NCBI RefSeq assembly: GCF_965221945.1
Contig: NZ_OZ244925.1
Coordinates: 2,666,001-2,730,000 of the forward strand
From: Poriferisodalis sp965221945
Lineage (GTDB): Bacteria; Actinomycetota; Acidimicrobiia; Acidimicrobiales; Poriferisodalaceae
Reading direction: 5' to 3'
DNA length: 64,000 nucleotides
In this document: one piece after another, positions 9,092 to 19,827 of the stretch
How the letters are laid out: each line of letters begins with the position of its first letter
How positions within the stretch are numbered: position 1 is the stretch's first letter
The notes under the pieces: model-generated
What the model was told of the DNA's origin: nothing
Databases searched by the model: none
What the model saw: the letters and a program-made list of their open reading frames with translations, nothing else
Position numbers and translations under genes: made by a program

Positions 9092-9751
9092 TTATTGGCG
9101 GCGCGTGATCATCGTCAGGCCGTCGCCGATGGGGAGCATCACGCTGCGCGCCCGGTCGTCCGCTGCGACGCGGTCGTTGAATGCCCGCATGGCTTCGGTG
9201 CCATCGTCGTCTCGGGCGGGATTGGCAACCGTTCCGCCCCATAGCACGTTGTCCACGAGAATCACCCCGCCCGGCGAGAGCCGCCCGAAGATCTCCTTGT
9301 AGTAGTCGATGTAGCTGGACTTGTCGGCGTCAATGAACGCCAAGTCGATCTGGGGTTCGGCCGGCAGGCCCCGCAGCGTGTCCAGCGCCGGCCCGATGCG
9401 CAGGTCGATGCGATCAGCCACACCTGCTCGCTCCCAGTAACGGCGGGCAACCGAGGTCCATTCCTCGGACACATCGCAGCAGATGAGTTCGGCACCCGGT
9501 TCGAGCGCACTCGCAACGCAGAGTGCTGAGTAGCCCGTGAACGTGCCCACCTCGACAGCGAGCCGGGGGCGCAACGCCGTCGTCAGCACGCTCATGAACG
9601 CCCCCTGCAGCGGGCTGATCTGCATGCCCGCAACCCGCCCAAGCGTTGCCGTCTCGGCAATCAGCTCCCGCTGGACCGCCGTCGGCTGCAGCGAGTGCGC
9701 TGCCGCGTATGACGCAATTCGATCTTCGATGAAGGCGCTCTGGCGAGACAC
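9092..9751 (-). CDS. class I SAM-dependent O-methyltransferase (family 3, CCoAOMT/COMT-like)
   Basis: 219 aa from the GTG chosen as start; the longer upstream frame would run into the divergent SIR2 gene. It carries motif I AVEVGTFTGYSA, the metal and acid motif DLAFIDADKSSYIDYY, and GGVILVDNVLWGG. These are the hallmarks of divalent-cation-dependent catechol or caffeoyl-CoA O-methyltransferases, and the length matches the family. It is transcribed away from the SIR2 operon across a 141-bp intergenic region. Confidence 0.88.
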   Translation of the reverse strand: MSRQSAFIEDRIASYAAAHSLQPTAVQRELIAETATLGRVAGMQISPLQGAFMSVLTTALRPRLAVEVGTFTGYSALCVASALEPGAELICCDVSEEWTSVARRYWERAGVADRIDLRIGPALDTLRGLPAEPQIDLAFIDADKSSYIDYYKEIFGRLSPGGVILVDNVLWGGTVANPARDDDGTEAMRAFNDRVAADDRARSVMLPIGDGLTMITRRQ

Positions 9752-9892
9752 GGCGACGAGGGTAGGTCGCCAAGATTCCCGTCTGCTCCGCTCACTTGTG
9801 CGCACACGCCGTCCCCTGCACGCCCTGTCGCGAGCACGGCCCCAGAATCCCAGGGAGACATCGGCAGCTGCCGATGTAACGTCCCGACCGAT

Positions 9893-11305
9893 ATGGAGCC
9901 CAGCGAGTTGATCGCAGAATTTGGACGGTGCGTAGAGAGACACGCCGCGACCCTGCTCATAGGAGCGGGCCTCTCACGTGATGCTGGCTTCCCAGACTGG
10001 TCGGGTTTGCTCGAACCAGTACGCGAGCGTCTCGAACTCGACGATGCGGTCGATCTCACGCTTCTCGCCCAGTATTACGTCAACATCCACGGTGAGGATG
10101 CGCTACAAGATCGTTGCCGAGGTGAACTCGTCAGAATTGGCGAGCCGGCGCCGCGTCGAACCCACGAACTCCTTGCTGCTCTGCCATTGCCAGAAATCTG
10201 GACAACCAACTTCGACAGCCTGATCGAGCGGGCATGCGGCGACGGGGTCCGCTGTTTGGTCAGCGACGACGACTTCATCGACGACACCACGGCATCGTTG
10301 AAGCGCATTTACAAGATGCACGGCTGCGCATCGACGCCAGCACAACCGCTCGTGCTGGCGCGTGACCAATTCGTCCGGTACCCCGACACGCACCAGCGCT
10401 TCTGGTCGCTGCTACAAGCGACCTTCTTGACCAAGAGTTTCTTGTTTCTGGGATTCAGCTTCGAAGATCCCAATTTCGAACAGATCTTTCGCCTCGTGCG
10501 GCGCATGCGAGGTCGCGCCCTCAGGCCGCACTTCGCGCTGATGAGAAGACCCGACCAGCGCACGGCGCTCTTTGGCCACCGACTGCGTGACCTCCAAGAA
10601 GTCGGTATTCGGGTGGCTGTGGTCGACGATCACGCTGCGATCGAGCCGCTCATGCGGCAACTCGTTGTGCGATGCCGACCGACTCGCCTCTTCATTTCCG
10701 GCTCGCCCGCCGGTCCCAAGCCTGAAGAATCCGGTGACACTTACCCTTCGATCGAACTCGACGAGACACTCGCCGCGTTTGCAAGCCTGCTTGGCAGGTC
10801 CCTCGCCGAGCACGAGATCAGTCTGAGCGCCGCAGGCAAGTTCGGCGCTCAAGCCGGTTATGAAGTCCTCAGTCACTTGCAGGCGCAGGGCGACTATGAG
10901 GCGGAGCGGTTCACACTGCTACGCCGGAGCAAACTCGAACCGCTCAGTGAGCCGAGTCAGAGACGCGGCAGCATTGTGTTCGAAGGTTCGACCGGCGGCG
11001 AGCTGCGTACCGTTGCGTTTGCGAACGTACGCGCCATTCTCGCCGTAGGCGGCGGCCCTGGGGTGAGTCAAGAAATTGCACTAGCCAACGAACACGGCCT
11101 TGGGGTCATACCCGTCGCCAAGTTCGGCGGCGCGTCGCTCGACGAGTGGTCCCGGATCGATGCCGACTTCAATAGCTACCGCTTGGGTGGGTTGCCGGTG
11201 CCGCGCAACCTCTTCTTGCAGCTCCGTGACGGCGCAGACGTCGAATGCGCTCACTCCGCCGCTCGGCTATCCGCGCAGGCGCTCTATTTGGAAGGGTCAA
11301 CGTGA
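9893..11305 (+). CDS. SIR2-SLOG (STALD) protein, ThsA-like NADase
   Basis: 470 aa, close to the length of Thoeris ThsA. The N-terminal SIR2_2-type domain has LLIGAGLSRDAG (23-32), the catalytic-type TTNFD (Asn106), KMHG (His143) and FLFLGFSFEDPN (184-194). The C-terminal domain (about 290-470) has RAILAVGGGPGVSQEIALA (380-398) and IPVAKFGGAS, a Rossmann-like SLOG domain of the SIR2/TIR-associating kind that binds nucleotide-derived ligands. By family knowledge this architecture depletes NAD+ when its SLOG domain senses a signal. No TIR-domain ThsB is encoded here; the gene is followed after 4 bp by a DprA-like gene. Domain calls are strong; the defence role is inferred. Confidence 0.88.
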   Translation: MEPSELIAEFGRCVERHAATLLIGAGLSRDAGFPDWSGLLEPVRERLELDDAVDLTLLAQYYVNIHGEDALQDRCRGELVRIGEPAPRRTHELLAALPLPEIWTTNFDSLIERACGDGVRCLVSDDDFIDDTTASLKRIYKMHGCASTPAQPLVLARDQFVRYPDTHQRFWSLLQATFLTKSFLFLGFSFEDPNFEQIFRLVRRMRGRALRPHFALMRRPDQRTALFGHRLRDLQEVGIRVAVVDDHAAIEPLMRQLVVRCRPTRLFISGSPAGPKPEESGDTYPSIELDETLAAFASLLGRSLAEHEISLSAAGKFGAQAGYEVLSHLQAQGDYEAERFTLLRRSKLEPLSEPSQRRGSIVFEGSTGGELRTVAFANVRAILAVGGGPGVSQEIALANEHGLGVIPVAKFGGASLDEWSRIDADFNSYRLGGLPVPRNLFLQLRDGADVECAHSAARLSAQALYLEGST

Positions 11306-11309
11306 GAAC

Positions 11310-12188
11310 ATGTCAAGTGTGATTGAAGCCGCGGCGGCTGCGGCGTCGGTTGAGCGACGCGGTTCGCCGACAAGTCAGCTACTCCTTGACGAGGCTGCGC
11401 TGCTGCTGGCCCACGCGGAGTTGACGAAATGCGACGACGGCTGGATCACTGCCGATCAATCGCGCAGTTCGCTCGAATTGATCCCCTCTCCGACGCGCCA
11501 GCGTGCTTGGCGCGCGGAGATCAAATCACTCGTCCATCGTTGGCCGGACCTCAGGATCCTGCTGAGCGATACTCCCGACTATCCAGCCCAGCTGTTGAAG
11601 ACGGGGCAAGCGCCAGCGATGCTCTTCGTCCGCGGAGCGCTCGACGGCGCACGTTCTCTCGCCGTTGTGGGAAGTCGCGCGGCGAGCGAACAGGCGACGA
11701 CGACAGCCCGTGAGGTGGGTGCCGCGCTCGCCAGCGCGGGAGCGACGGTTGTCTCGGGACTCGCTCGTGGCGTTGACACTGCCGCGCACTCTGGAGCACT
11801 TGCAGCAGGCGGACGGTCCGTCGCCGTCGTCGGCACCGGCATCGATGTTGTGTTCCCGCCCGAGAATGCTGGGCTAGCTGGACAACTCAGCCAACAAGGC
11901 GCCGTGGTCTCGCAATTCCCGCCTGGTCTCGAACCCTCGAAGACGAGCTTTCCGACTCGTAATGCAGTGATCGCAGGGCTCAGCGACGCCAGCGTGATCA
12001 TTGATGCCGAGGAATCGAGCGGCACGCGCATCGAAATGGAGTTCGCCCTGGCGTTCAGCCGGCCCGTGCTCTTGTGGGGGCCGCTGCTGTGCAAGAGCGA
12101 CTGGGCAAGGACCCTCTCGGCGAAGCACGACGGAGTGCATCTCGTCGGCTCAGCCTCAGAAATTCTTGCTCTGGCGAAACACGGCTGA
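11310..12188 (+). CDS. DprA-like SLOG-family protein
   Basis: 292 aa. It carries the DprA/Smf Rossmann core: VVGSRAAS (119-126), VSGLARGVDTAAHSGAL (148-164), GTGIDVVFPPEN (175-186) and SFPTRNAVIAGLSD (213-226), with ESSGT (236-239) near the ligand site. It ends just after this core and lacks the C-terminal winged helix of many DprA proteins. The start follows the SIR2 stop by 4 bp, so the genes are translationally linked. In ordinary genomes dprA lies beside topA or rnhB, not beside a SIR2 gene, so this is a specialised paralogue. It may bind ssDNA like DprA, or a nucleotide like LOG/SLOG proteins. Confidence 0.87.
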   Translation: MSSVIEAAAAAASVERRGSPTSQLLLDEAALLLAHAELTKCDDGWITADQSRSSLELIPSPTRQRAWRAEIKSLVHRWPDLRILLSDTPDYPAQLLKTGQAPAMLFVRGALDGARSLAVVGSRAASEQATTTAREVGAALASAGATVVSGLARGVDTAAHSGALAAGGRSVAVVGTGIDVVFPPENAGLAGQLSQQGAVVSQFPPGLEPSKTSFPTRNAVIAGLSDASVIIDAEESSGTRIEMEFALAFSRPVLLWGPLLCKSDWARTLSAKHDGVHLVGSASEILALAKHG

Positions 12189-12202
12189 CGCTTGAGCACG
12201 AG

Positions 12203-12940
12203 ATGAATCCGGTCCTCGCGGCGCTTGCCGAGGCGCTTGAAGACGATTGTGTGGCAGTTCCGGCTAGCGGCTCCGACGTGTGCCCAGTGTGCCGGGGCCA
12301 CCGCTACGAGGCCGAGCAGGTGTGCGGAAGCTGCTATGTGTGCCGCGACAGACTCGGCTCGGCAAGCGAAGTCGTGCCGGTTTCCCTGTACTGCAAGCCG
12401 TCTCCGATGCGAGACCGGCTCCGCTACTACAAGGACAGCGATGACGCCGAATTGCGTCGTCAACTCAGTCAGGAAATCGCGGCGCTCGTAGAGACGTTTT
12501 TCGGCAATAGCCGAATACAACTCGAGGACCACTTCGGTGGATGGGATTCAGTGTGCGTCGTGCCGTCATCTGACCGGGAACCGCCTCACCCGCTCGAGAC
12601 AGCACTCGCGGAATTCAGCGCTCACGCATGCGGTCCTCTGGCGCACCACCTCAAGCGCGGGTCGGGCGAAATCGGGCACAGGAAACCCAATGCCCAAGCG
12701 TTCGAGCCAGCTTCTGCCGTGACAGGTCGTCGAATTCTGCTTCTCGACGACGTGTTCACCACCGGTGCCCGATCACAGTCGGCGGCTTACGCTCTCAGAA
12801 ATGCCGGTGCCGTCGTGCCATTGGTGGTTGTAGTCGCTCGGCGAGTGAATCCAGATTGGAGGCCCGAAGTGCGCGAGTGGTGGGACCGCCAATCGCGGCA
12901 ACCCTTCGCCTGGACGGTCCAGCCGTACAGCGACAGGTAG
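12203..12940 (+). CDS. zinc-ribbon ComF-like phosphoribosyltransferase
   Basis: 245 aa. The N-terminus has five clustered cysteines (CPVC at 27-30, CGSCYVC at 41-47), a zinc-binding module as in ComFC. The type I PRTase PRPP-binding loop is RRILLLDDVFTTGARSQ (176-192), with the two acidic residues and TTGA intact. It lies 14 bp after the dprA-like gene and ends the operon. ComF and DprA are both competence proteins, but here they are paired behind a SIR2 effector with no other com genes. It probably transfers phosphoribose to or from a base; the substrate cannot be read from the sequence. Confidence 0.85.
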   Translation: MNPVLAALAEALEDDCVAVPASGSDVCPVCRGHRYEAEQVCGSCYVCRDRLGSASEVVPVSLYCKPSPMRDRLRYYKDSDDAELRRQLSQEIAALVETFFGNSRIQLEDHFGGWDSVCVVPSSDREPPHPLETALAEFSAHACGPLAHHLKRGSGEIGHRKPNAQAFEPASAVTGRRILLLDDVFTTGARSQSAAYALRNAGAVVPLVVVVARRVNPDWRPEVREWWDRQSRQPFAWTVQPYSDR

Positions 12941-13040
12941 GCAATCGCGGGCTGCGTCAAGCAAACTTCGCACGTTCGCATCTGCGATTGCGTCGGGGGC
13001 CGGACGCGCGGCGAACGCAAAACCACCTAGCGGGAGTCAT

Positions 13041-14666
<1,626 letters not shown>

Positions 14667-14748
14667 AGGCGGCTGGGATGAGCAGGCAACGACACCAACC
14701 GAAGACGCCGCATCAACACGGGTCTTCCGGGTGCAACGGAGGCGTGCG

Positions 14749-16974
14749 ATGAGCGAGAACACTCGAACACAGCAACGCCCGCTGCGGCGGCTGCTCGTTG
14801 CCAACCGGGGCGAGATCGTTCGCCGCGTCTTCCGCACCGCGAGCGCCATGGGCATCTCGACCGTCGCCGTGTATTCCGACGGCGACGCCGAAGCGCCGTT
14901 TGTCACCGACGCTGACCTGTCAGTGCCGCTTGGCGGGCGGACCGCAGCAGAGTCGTACCTGTCCATCGACAAGGTGATCGCTGCCGCCCAGCGCAGCGGC
15001 GCCGATGCCGTGCATCCGGGCTACGGCTTCCTGTCGGAGAATGCCGAATTCGCCACGGCTGTCATCGACGCTGGGCTGATCTGGGTGGGGCCGCCCCCCG
15101 CGGCCATAGCGGCGATGGGCGACAAGCTGGCCGCCAAGGAGACAATGGTCGCCGCGAACGTCCCGACGCTGCCGTCTGTCCCGGTGAGCGAAGCCATGTC
15201 CCCAGACGACCTGGCTGCTGCGGCGGCTGAGGTCGGCTATCCCCTGCTGGTCAAGGCTTCGGCTGGGGGCGGCGGCAAGGGCATGCGCATCGTGGACTCG
15301 GCGAGCTCGCTCGCGGATGCTGTGGCGGCGGCACGCCGGGAAGCGGCCGGTGCGTTCGGCGACGACACGGTCTTCCTGGAGCGGTACCTGCCAGCGCCGC
15401 GCCACGTCGAGATCCAGGTGCTGGGTGACACACACGGGAACGTCGTGCACTGCTTCGAGCGGGAGTGCTCGATCCAGCGGCGGCATCAGAAAGTCATCGA
15501 AGAGGCACCGTCGCCGGCGGTGACACCGGCGCTGCGTGAGCGCATGGGTGCTGCTGCGGTCGCTGCCGTCAACACGATTGGCTACCACTCGGCTGGGACC
15601 GTGGAGTTCCTGCTGGAAGGCAGCGGCGACGACGCCGAGTTCTGGTTCCTCGAGGTCAACACCCGCCTGCAAGTCGAGCATCCTGTCACCGAGGAGATCA
15701 CCGGTCTCGACCTGGTGCGTGAGCAGATCCGAATCGCTGCCGGGGAGCCTCTGGGCTACGCGCAGGCTGACTTGGCGATCGCAGGCCATGCCGTCGAGGC
15801 CCGCCTGTACGCGGAGGATCCCGCCAACGGATTCCTGCCCGCAACCGGCACTGTCGAGCTCTGGGCGCCGGCAAGCGAGCCGCAGGCGCGCTTCGATTCA
15901 GGCATCGAGATGGGTTCGGTGGTCGGGACAGAGTTCGATCCGATGCTCGCCAAGGTGGTCATGGCGGCGCCGACGCGTACCGAGGCTGCGCTGGGACTGG
16001 CATCGGCGCTCGACCGCACCCGGTTGGGCGGTGTTGTCACCAATCGCGATTTCCTCTCGGCGGTGCTGCGCAGCGACGAGTTTCTCGCCGGCGACACCAC
16101 TACCGATTTCATCGACCGAACGGGACTTGCCACCGACTCGCCGCCCTACCGCGGCCTGTTCTTGCATGCAGCGGCGTCGGCCGTGGCACTGGTGTCGCAG
16201 GCCCGAAATCGTGAGCTGGCGACTGCGCTGGGCTTCATGACGTCGGGATATCGCAACAGCGTCATGCCCGACGAGGTGCTGCCGCTCACGGCTCTCGATC
16301 CGGCCGCGGGCGAGGTGGATGTGAGCGTGGCCTACCGGCGCCAGCGCGACGGCAGCTATCGGCTGCGCGTCGCGCCGCTGCGAGTCGACGCTCCGTATGC
16401 GCCACCAGAAGATGGCGAACCCCAATCGAACGACGGCGAGGCCGACGGGGACAGCGGCGGCGGGGACGGCGAGGGGGGCCTGCCGGACTCCAGCGAGTTC
16501 GTCGTACGGCCCCACTCGATCCAGATCCACCCGATCGTGGACGACTTGGCTGGCGAGGTGACCGACGCACCCCCCGCCGAGCAATTCGATGCCGAACTCG
16601 ACGTCACTGCGCTCAATGAGTCTGGCGGCGGGATGCGAGGCACCTGGCAGATCAGCCGTCGCGGTCACGACTGGTACGTCACTGGGCCGCTCACCGGTTC
16701 GGCGACATTGCGGGAGCGCTCTCGATTCCCCGACCCGCACGCCGAGGCTGTCGAGGGCGGGCTGGTCGCGCCGATGCCCGGCAAGGTGCTGATGGTCAAC
16801 GTCTCCGAAGGAGATCGGGTGAGCGCTGGCCAGGTGCTGGTGGTGATGGAAGCCATGAAGATGGAGCACCAGATCACTGCACCGGCCGACGGCGAAGTGA
16901 GCGAGGTGCGCGCTGCTGTCGGCGATCAGGTCGACAACGGCGAACTGCTCGTGGTCATCGCGGCAGACGAATAA
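14749..16974 (+). CDS. acyl-CoA carboxylase alpha subunit (biotin carboxylase plus BCCP)
   Basis: 741 aa. Residues about 20-460 are biotin carboxylase (LLVANRGEIVRRVFRTA, the Gly-rich ATP loop KASAGGGGKGMRI, EVNTRLQVEHPVTE). The C-terminal 75 residues are a biotinyl domain with the attachment lysine in VMEAMKMEH. The linker between them includes an acidic Gly/Asp/Glu-rich segment (about 555-585). The start is the ATG behind GGAGG at 7-base spacing; an upstream in-frame ATG lacks this. It works with the preceding beta subunit. Confidence 0.93.
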   Translation: MSENTRTQQRPLRRLLVANRGEIVRRVFRTASAMGISTVAVYSDGDAEAPFVTDADLSVPLGGRTAAESYLSIDKVIAAAQRSGADAVHPGYGFLSENAEFATAVIDAGLIWVGPPPAAIAAMGDKLAAKETMVAANVPTLPSVPVSEAMSPDDLAAAAAEVGYPLLVKASAGGGGKGMRIVDSASSLADAVAAARREAAGAFGDDTVFLERYLPAPRHVEIQVLGDTHGNVVHCFERECSIQRRHQKVIEEAPSPAVTPALRERMGAAAVAAVNTIGYHSAGTVEFLLEGSGDDAEFWFLEVNTRLQVEHPVTEEITGLDLVREQIRIAAGEPLGYAQADLAIAGHAVEARLYAEDPANGFLPATGTVELWAPASEPQARFDSGIEMGSVVGTEFDPMLAKVVMAAPTRTEAALGLASALDRTRLGGVVTNRDFLSAVLRSDEFLAGDTTTDFIDRTGLATDSPPYRGLFLHAAASAVALVSQARNRELATALGFMTSGYRNSVMPDEVLPLTALDPAAGEVDVSVAYRRQRDGSYRLRVAPLRVDAPYAPPEDGEPQSNDGEADGDSGGGDGEGGLPDSSEFVVRPHSIQIHPIVDDLAGEVTDAPPAEQFDAELDVTALNESGGGMRGTWQISRRGHDWYVTGPLTGSATLRERSRFPDPHAEAVEGGLVAPMPGKVLMVNVSEGDRVSAGQVLVVMEAMKMEHQITAPADGEVSEVRAAVGDQVDNGELLVVIAADE

Positions 16975-17038
16975 CGGGTCCACCCCGTCGAATAGCGTCG
17001 TTCCGGTCGGCGATCGGGAGGGGTCGGGCAACTCCGAA

Positions 17039-18655
17039 ATGCGCTACGACCTGCAGTCGCTTCGAGGTGATGTCAGCGGCGGTCTGGCAACCGCGGCTGT
17101 CTCGATCACACCCGCGGCGACGTTCGGTGTCGTGTCAGGACTTGGGCCAGCCAGCGGCATCTATGGAGCGATCGCCGTCGGACTGTTCGTAGGCATCTTC
17201 GAACGCGCCCGACCGCAGATCGCGAGCGTCAGCAGCGTGATGGCGGTGGCGATGGCAGCAGTCATCGCCACACACGCCGACAGCGCAGCCGAGGCGTTCA
17301 CGGTCGTGATACTGGCTGGCTTGATCCAGGTGCTGATGGGTGCTCTTCGCATCGGCAGCTATGTCTCCTACACGCCCTACTCGGTGATTGCGGGGTTCAC
17401 TTCCGGCGTCGGCGTGATGATCGTCGTCTCGATGGTGCAGACGTTCGCGGGCGCAACGGTGAAGATCACCAAGCCCCTCACGGCGATCCGGGAGTGGCCC
17501 GACGCGCTGGGCGACCTGAACGCCAGTGCGTTGGCGATCGCTGTCGTCACGCTCGTCATCGCGATTGCGTGGCCGCGCAGACTGCGGCGCGCTGTTCCCT
17601 CGACGGTTGCAGGCCTCATCTGCGGCACGTTGCTCAGCGTCATCTGGCTGGGCGACGTGCCCACCATCGTTGATGTCCCCACAGGCCTGCCCGAGCTCCA
17701 GCAGCCGGTCTTGTCGCTCGAATTCCTGGCAAGTTCGTTGGTACCGGCACTGACTATTGCCTTGCTCAGCACCGTGCGCGGCCTGCTGTCCTCGCTCGCC
17801 GTCGACGCTCAGACCCGCACCCAGCAGGACGCCAACCGTGGCTTGATGAGCCTCGGAGTCGGCAATGTCGCGGCCGGGCTCATCGGTGGGCTCCCGGGGC
17901 ACATGACGTTCGTCACGACAGTGCTGAATATCCGCGTCGGGGCAACGACGCGTGTCTCGGTGGTTGTGCGCGTTCTGGCGCTGCTGGCAATCGTGCTGGG
18001 GCTTGCGCGCTACCTCGAATTCGTTCCCCATGCCGCCTTGGCGGGCATGCTCGCCGTGCTCGGCTGGCAGATCATCGACTGGCGGTTTCTGGCGCGCGTC
18101 GGGCGCGTCCAGCGAGAGCACCTCTTGATCATGCTCACGACGCTGAGCATCACTGTCTTGGTCGACTTGGTCACAGCGGTGGCGGTCGGGCTGATCGTGG
18201 CCGGCATGATCGGCGCCCGCCAACTGGAACGGCTGCAGCTCGACAGCGTCGTGTCGGTGCCGCTGCTCGACCAGATCTTTCTCCACGACCAGATGCCTGA
18301 CATCCACGGCATCGGCCCCTACTCCGCACGTGTTGGCATCGTGAAGCTGCGTGGCAGCTTCACCGTCGCATCCTCGAGCAAGCTCATCCGCACCATCGGC
18401 GACGACATCGTCGGCCACGAAGTCGTGATCTTGGACTTCTCCGAGACCGACTACATCGACGACAGCGCCGCCCTGGTGATCGAGCAGCTCATCGACACGG
18501 CAGAGGCCGCGGATGCGACCTGCATCGTCATGGCCCTCGACGGCAAGCCTGCCGCCACGCTCGAATCGCTGAACGTGCTGCGCCAAATCCCTGACGAGCA
18601 CGTTGTCGCAAGCCTCGATGAGGCCCGAGAAGCAGCCAGGCAATTGCTCGCCTAG
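17039..18655 (+). CDS. SulP-family anion transporter with STAS domain
   Basis: 538-aa inner-membrane protein with ten or more hydrophobic segments from residue 15 to about 395, including the SulP start FGVVSGLGPASGIYGAIAVG, where substrate-lining residues lie. A cytosolic STAS domain follows (about 430-538: VGIVKLRGSFTVASSS ... VILDFSETDYIDDSAAL). SulP proteins carry sulfate, bicarbonate or C4-dicarboxylates; no carbonic anhydrase or sulfate gene is adjacent, so the anion is open. The strong GGGAGGGG lies about 15 bases before this ATG, longer than ideal. Confidence 0.9.
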   Translation: MRYDLQSLRGDVSGGLATAAVSITPAATFGVVSGLGPASGIYGAIAVGLFVGIFERARPQIASVSSVMAVAMAAVIATHADSAAEAFTVVILAGLIQVLMGALRIGSYVSYTPYSVIAGFTSGVGVMIVVSMVQTFAGATVKITKPLTAIREWPDALGDLNASALAIAVVTLVIAIAWPRRLRRAVPSTVAGLICGTLLSVIWLGDVPTIVDVPTGLPELQQPVLSLEFLASSLVPALTIALLSTVRGLLSSLAVDAQTRTQQDANRGLMSLGVGNVAAGLIGGLPGHMTFVTTVLNIRVGATTRVSVVVRVLALLAIVLGLARYLEFVPHAALAGMLAVLGWQIIDWRFLARVGRVQREHLLIMLTTLSITVLVDLVTAVAVGLIVAGMIGARQLERLQLDSVVSVPLLDQIFLHDQMPDIHGIGPYSARVGIVKLRGSFTVASSSKLIRTIGDDIVGHEVVILDFSETDYIDDSAALVIEQLIDTAEAADATCIVMALDGKPAATLESLNVLRQIPDEHVVASLDEAREAARQLLA

Positions 18656-18740
18656 ACGCGACGCGTGGCGACAGGCCCTAGGGCTACTGTCTGCGCCAAC
18701 CCGGGGTGCACCGGGCCACCTGGCAGAGAGGGGACCGCTC

Positions 18741-19814
18741 ATGGGCGCGACGCAAGTACATCGACCGGGACGGCTCGGCGACCCAGACATGACGCTGGGG
18801 ACCGACCCGCGAGCAGATCGCCGAATGGTTGCCGTGATGACGGAGCTCGGCCTCGACGGCCACGGCGAACCGACGCCGGTCAACGCCGACACGCCCATCG
18901 AGGACCTCTACGCCTACTGCGACGAGGCCGAGCCGGGCTTCCAGATGATGTTCGACGTGCTCTACCAAGGCCTGCCGCCGATCGAGGGCATCGAGCGCAA
19001 CGACGTCACCATTACCGGGCCTGACGGCAACGAGATCAGCCTGTACATCCACCGTCCCGCCGGAGTCGAAGGGCCGCTGCCGGCCATCTTCCACATTCAC
19101 GGCGGCGGCATGGTGATCCTCACAGCAGCCGACGCCAACTTCGGTCGCTGGAGGGATGAGCTCGCCTCCATTGGCCTCGTGGCCGTGGGCGTCGAATACC
19201 GCAACGGCGGCGGTGCGCTTGGCAACCACCCGTTCCCGGCCGGCCTCAACGACTGCAGCACTGCGTTGCAGTGGGTCGCGGCCAACAAGGGCGACTTGGG
19301 CATTTCCACGATCACCGTTTCGGGCGAGTCTGGCGGCGGGAACCTGACGCTGGCCACGACACTCAAGGCCAAGCGCGACGGCTATCTCGAGATCATCGAC
19401 GGCGTGTTCGCTCAGTGCCCGTACATCTCGGGCATGTACGCGAACCCGCCCGCCGACCTGCCATCGCTGCACGAGAACGACCAGTACTTCCTGGGCTGCG
19501 AGAACATGGGCGCCCTCGCGAAGGTGTACGACCCCACCGGCGAGAATGCGACAAATCCGCTCGCGTGGCCAGTGCACGTCAGCGTCGAGGAGCTGGAGGG
19601 CATGCCCCCGCACGTCATTTCCGTGAACGAGCTCGATCCGCTGCGCGATGAGGGACTGACGTACTACCGCAAGCTGACCGCTGCGGGGAACACCGCAACG
19701 GCTCGCACCATCAACGGCACCTGCCACGCGGGCGACGTCATCTTCCGCGGCGCAATGCCCAACGTGTACGCATCTACCGCCGCCGCCCTGCGCGACTTCG
19801 CCTACTCGGTGTAG
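18741..19814 (+). CDS. HSL-type alpha/beta hydrolase (esterase/lipase)
   Basis: 357 aa. It has the hormone-sensitive-lipase oxyanion motif HIHGGGM and the nucleophile elbow VSGESGGGN, with Asp in NELDPLRDEG and His in GTCHAGD near the C-terminus. The start follows GAGAGGGG at 7 bases; a longer frame upstream overlaps the SulP gene and is unlikely. Cytoplasmic carboxylesterase for small acyl esters. It converges with the MFS gene, 13 bp apart. Confidence 0.88.
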   Translation: MGATQVHRPGRLGDPDMTLGTDPRADRRMVAVMTELGLDGHGEPTPVNADTPIEDLYAYCDEAEPGFQMMFDVLYQGLPPIEGIERNDVTITGPDGNEISLYIHRPAGVEGPLPAIFHIHGGGMVILTAADANFGRWRDELASIGLVAVGVEYRNGGGALGNHPFPAGLNDCSTALQWVAANKGDLGISTITVSGESGGGNLTLATTLKAKRDGYLEIIDGVFAQCPYISGMYANPPADLPSLHENDQYFLGCENMGALAKVYDPTGENATNPLAWPVHVSVEELEGMPPHVISVNELDPLRDEGLTYYRKLTAAGNTATARTINGTCHAGDVIFRGAMPNVYASTAAALRDFAYSV

Positions 19815-19827
19815 CTGTCCCGCTCAG

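Noticed and set aside
9893..11305. Calling the locus classical Thoeris
   Set aside because: A ThsA-like effector is present but no TIR-domain ThsB is encoded within the operon or its neighbours in this window.
17135..18898. 587-codon minus-strand frame over the SulP gene
   Set aside because: No domain sense, Arg/Asp/His-rich; the plus-strand SulP protein is clearly real.
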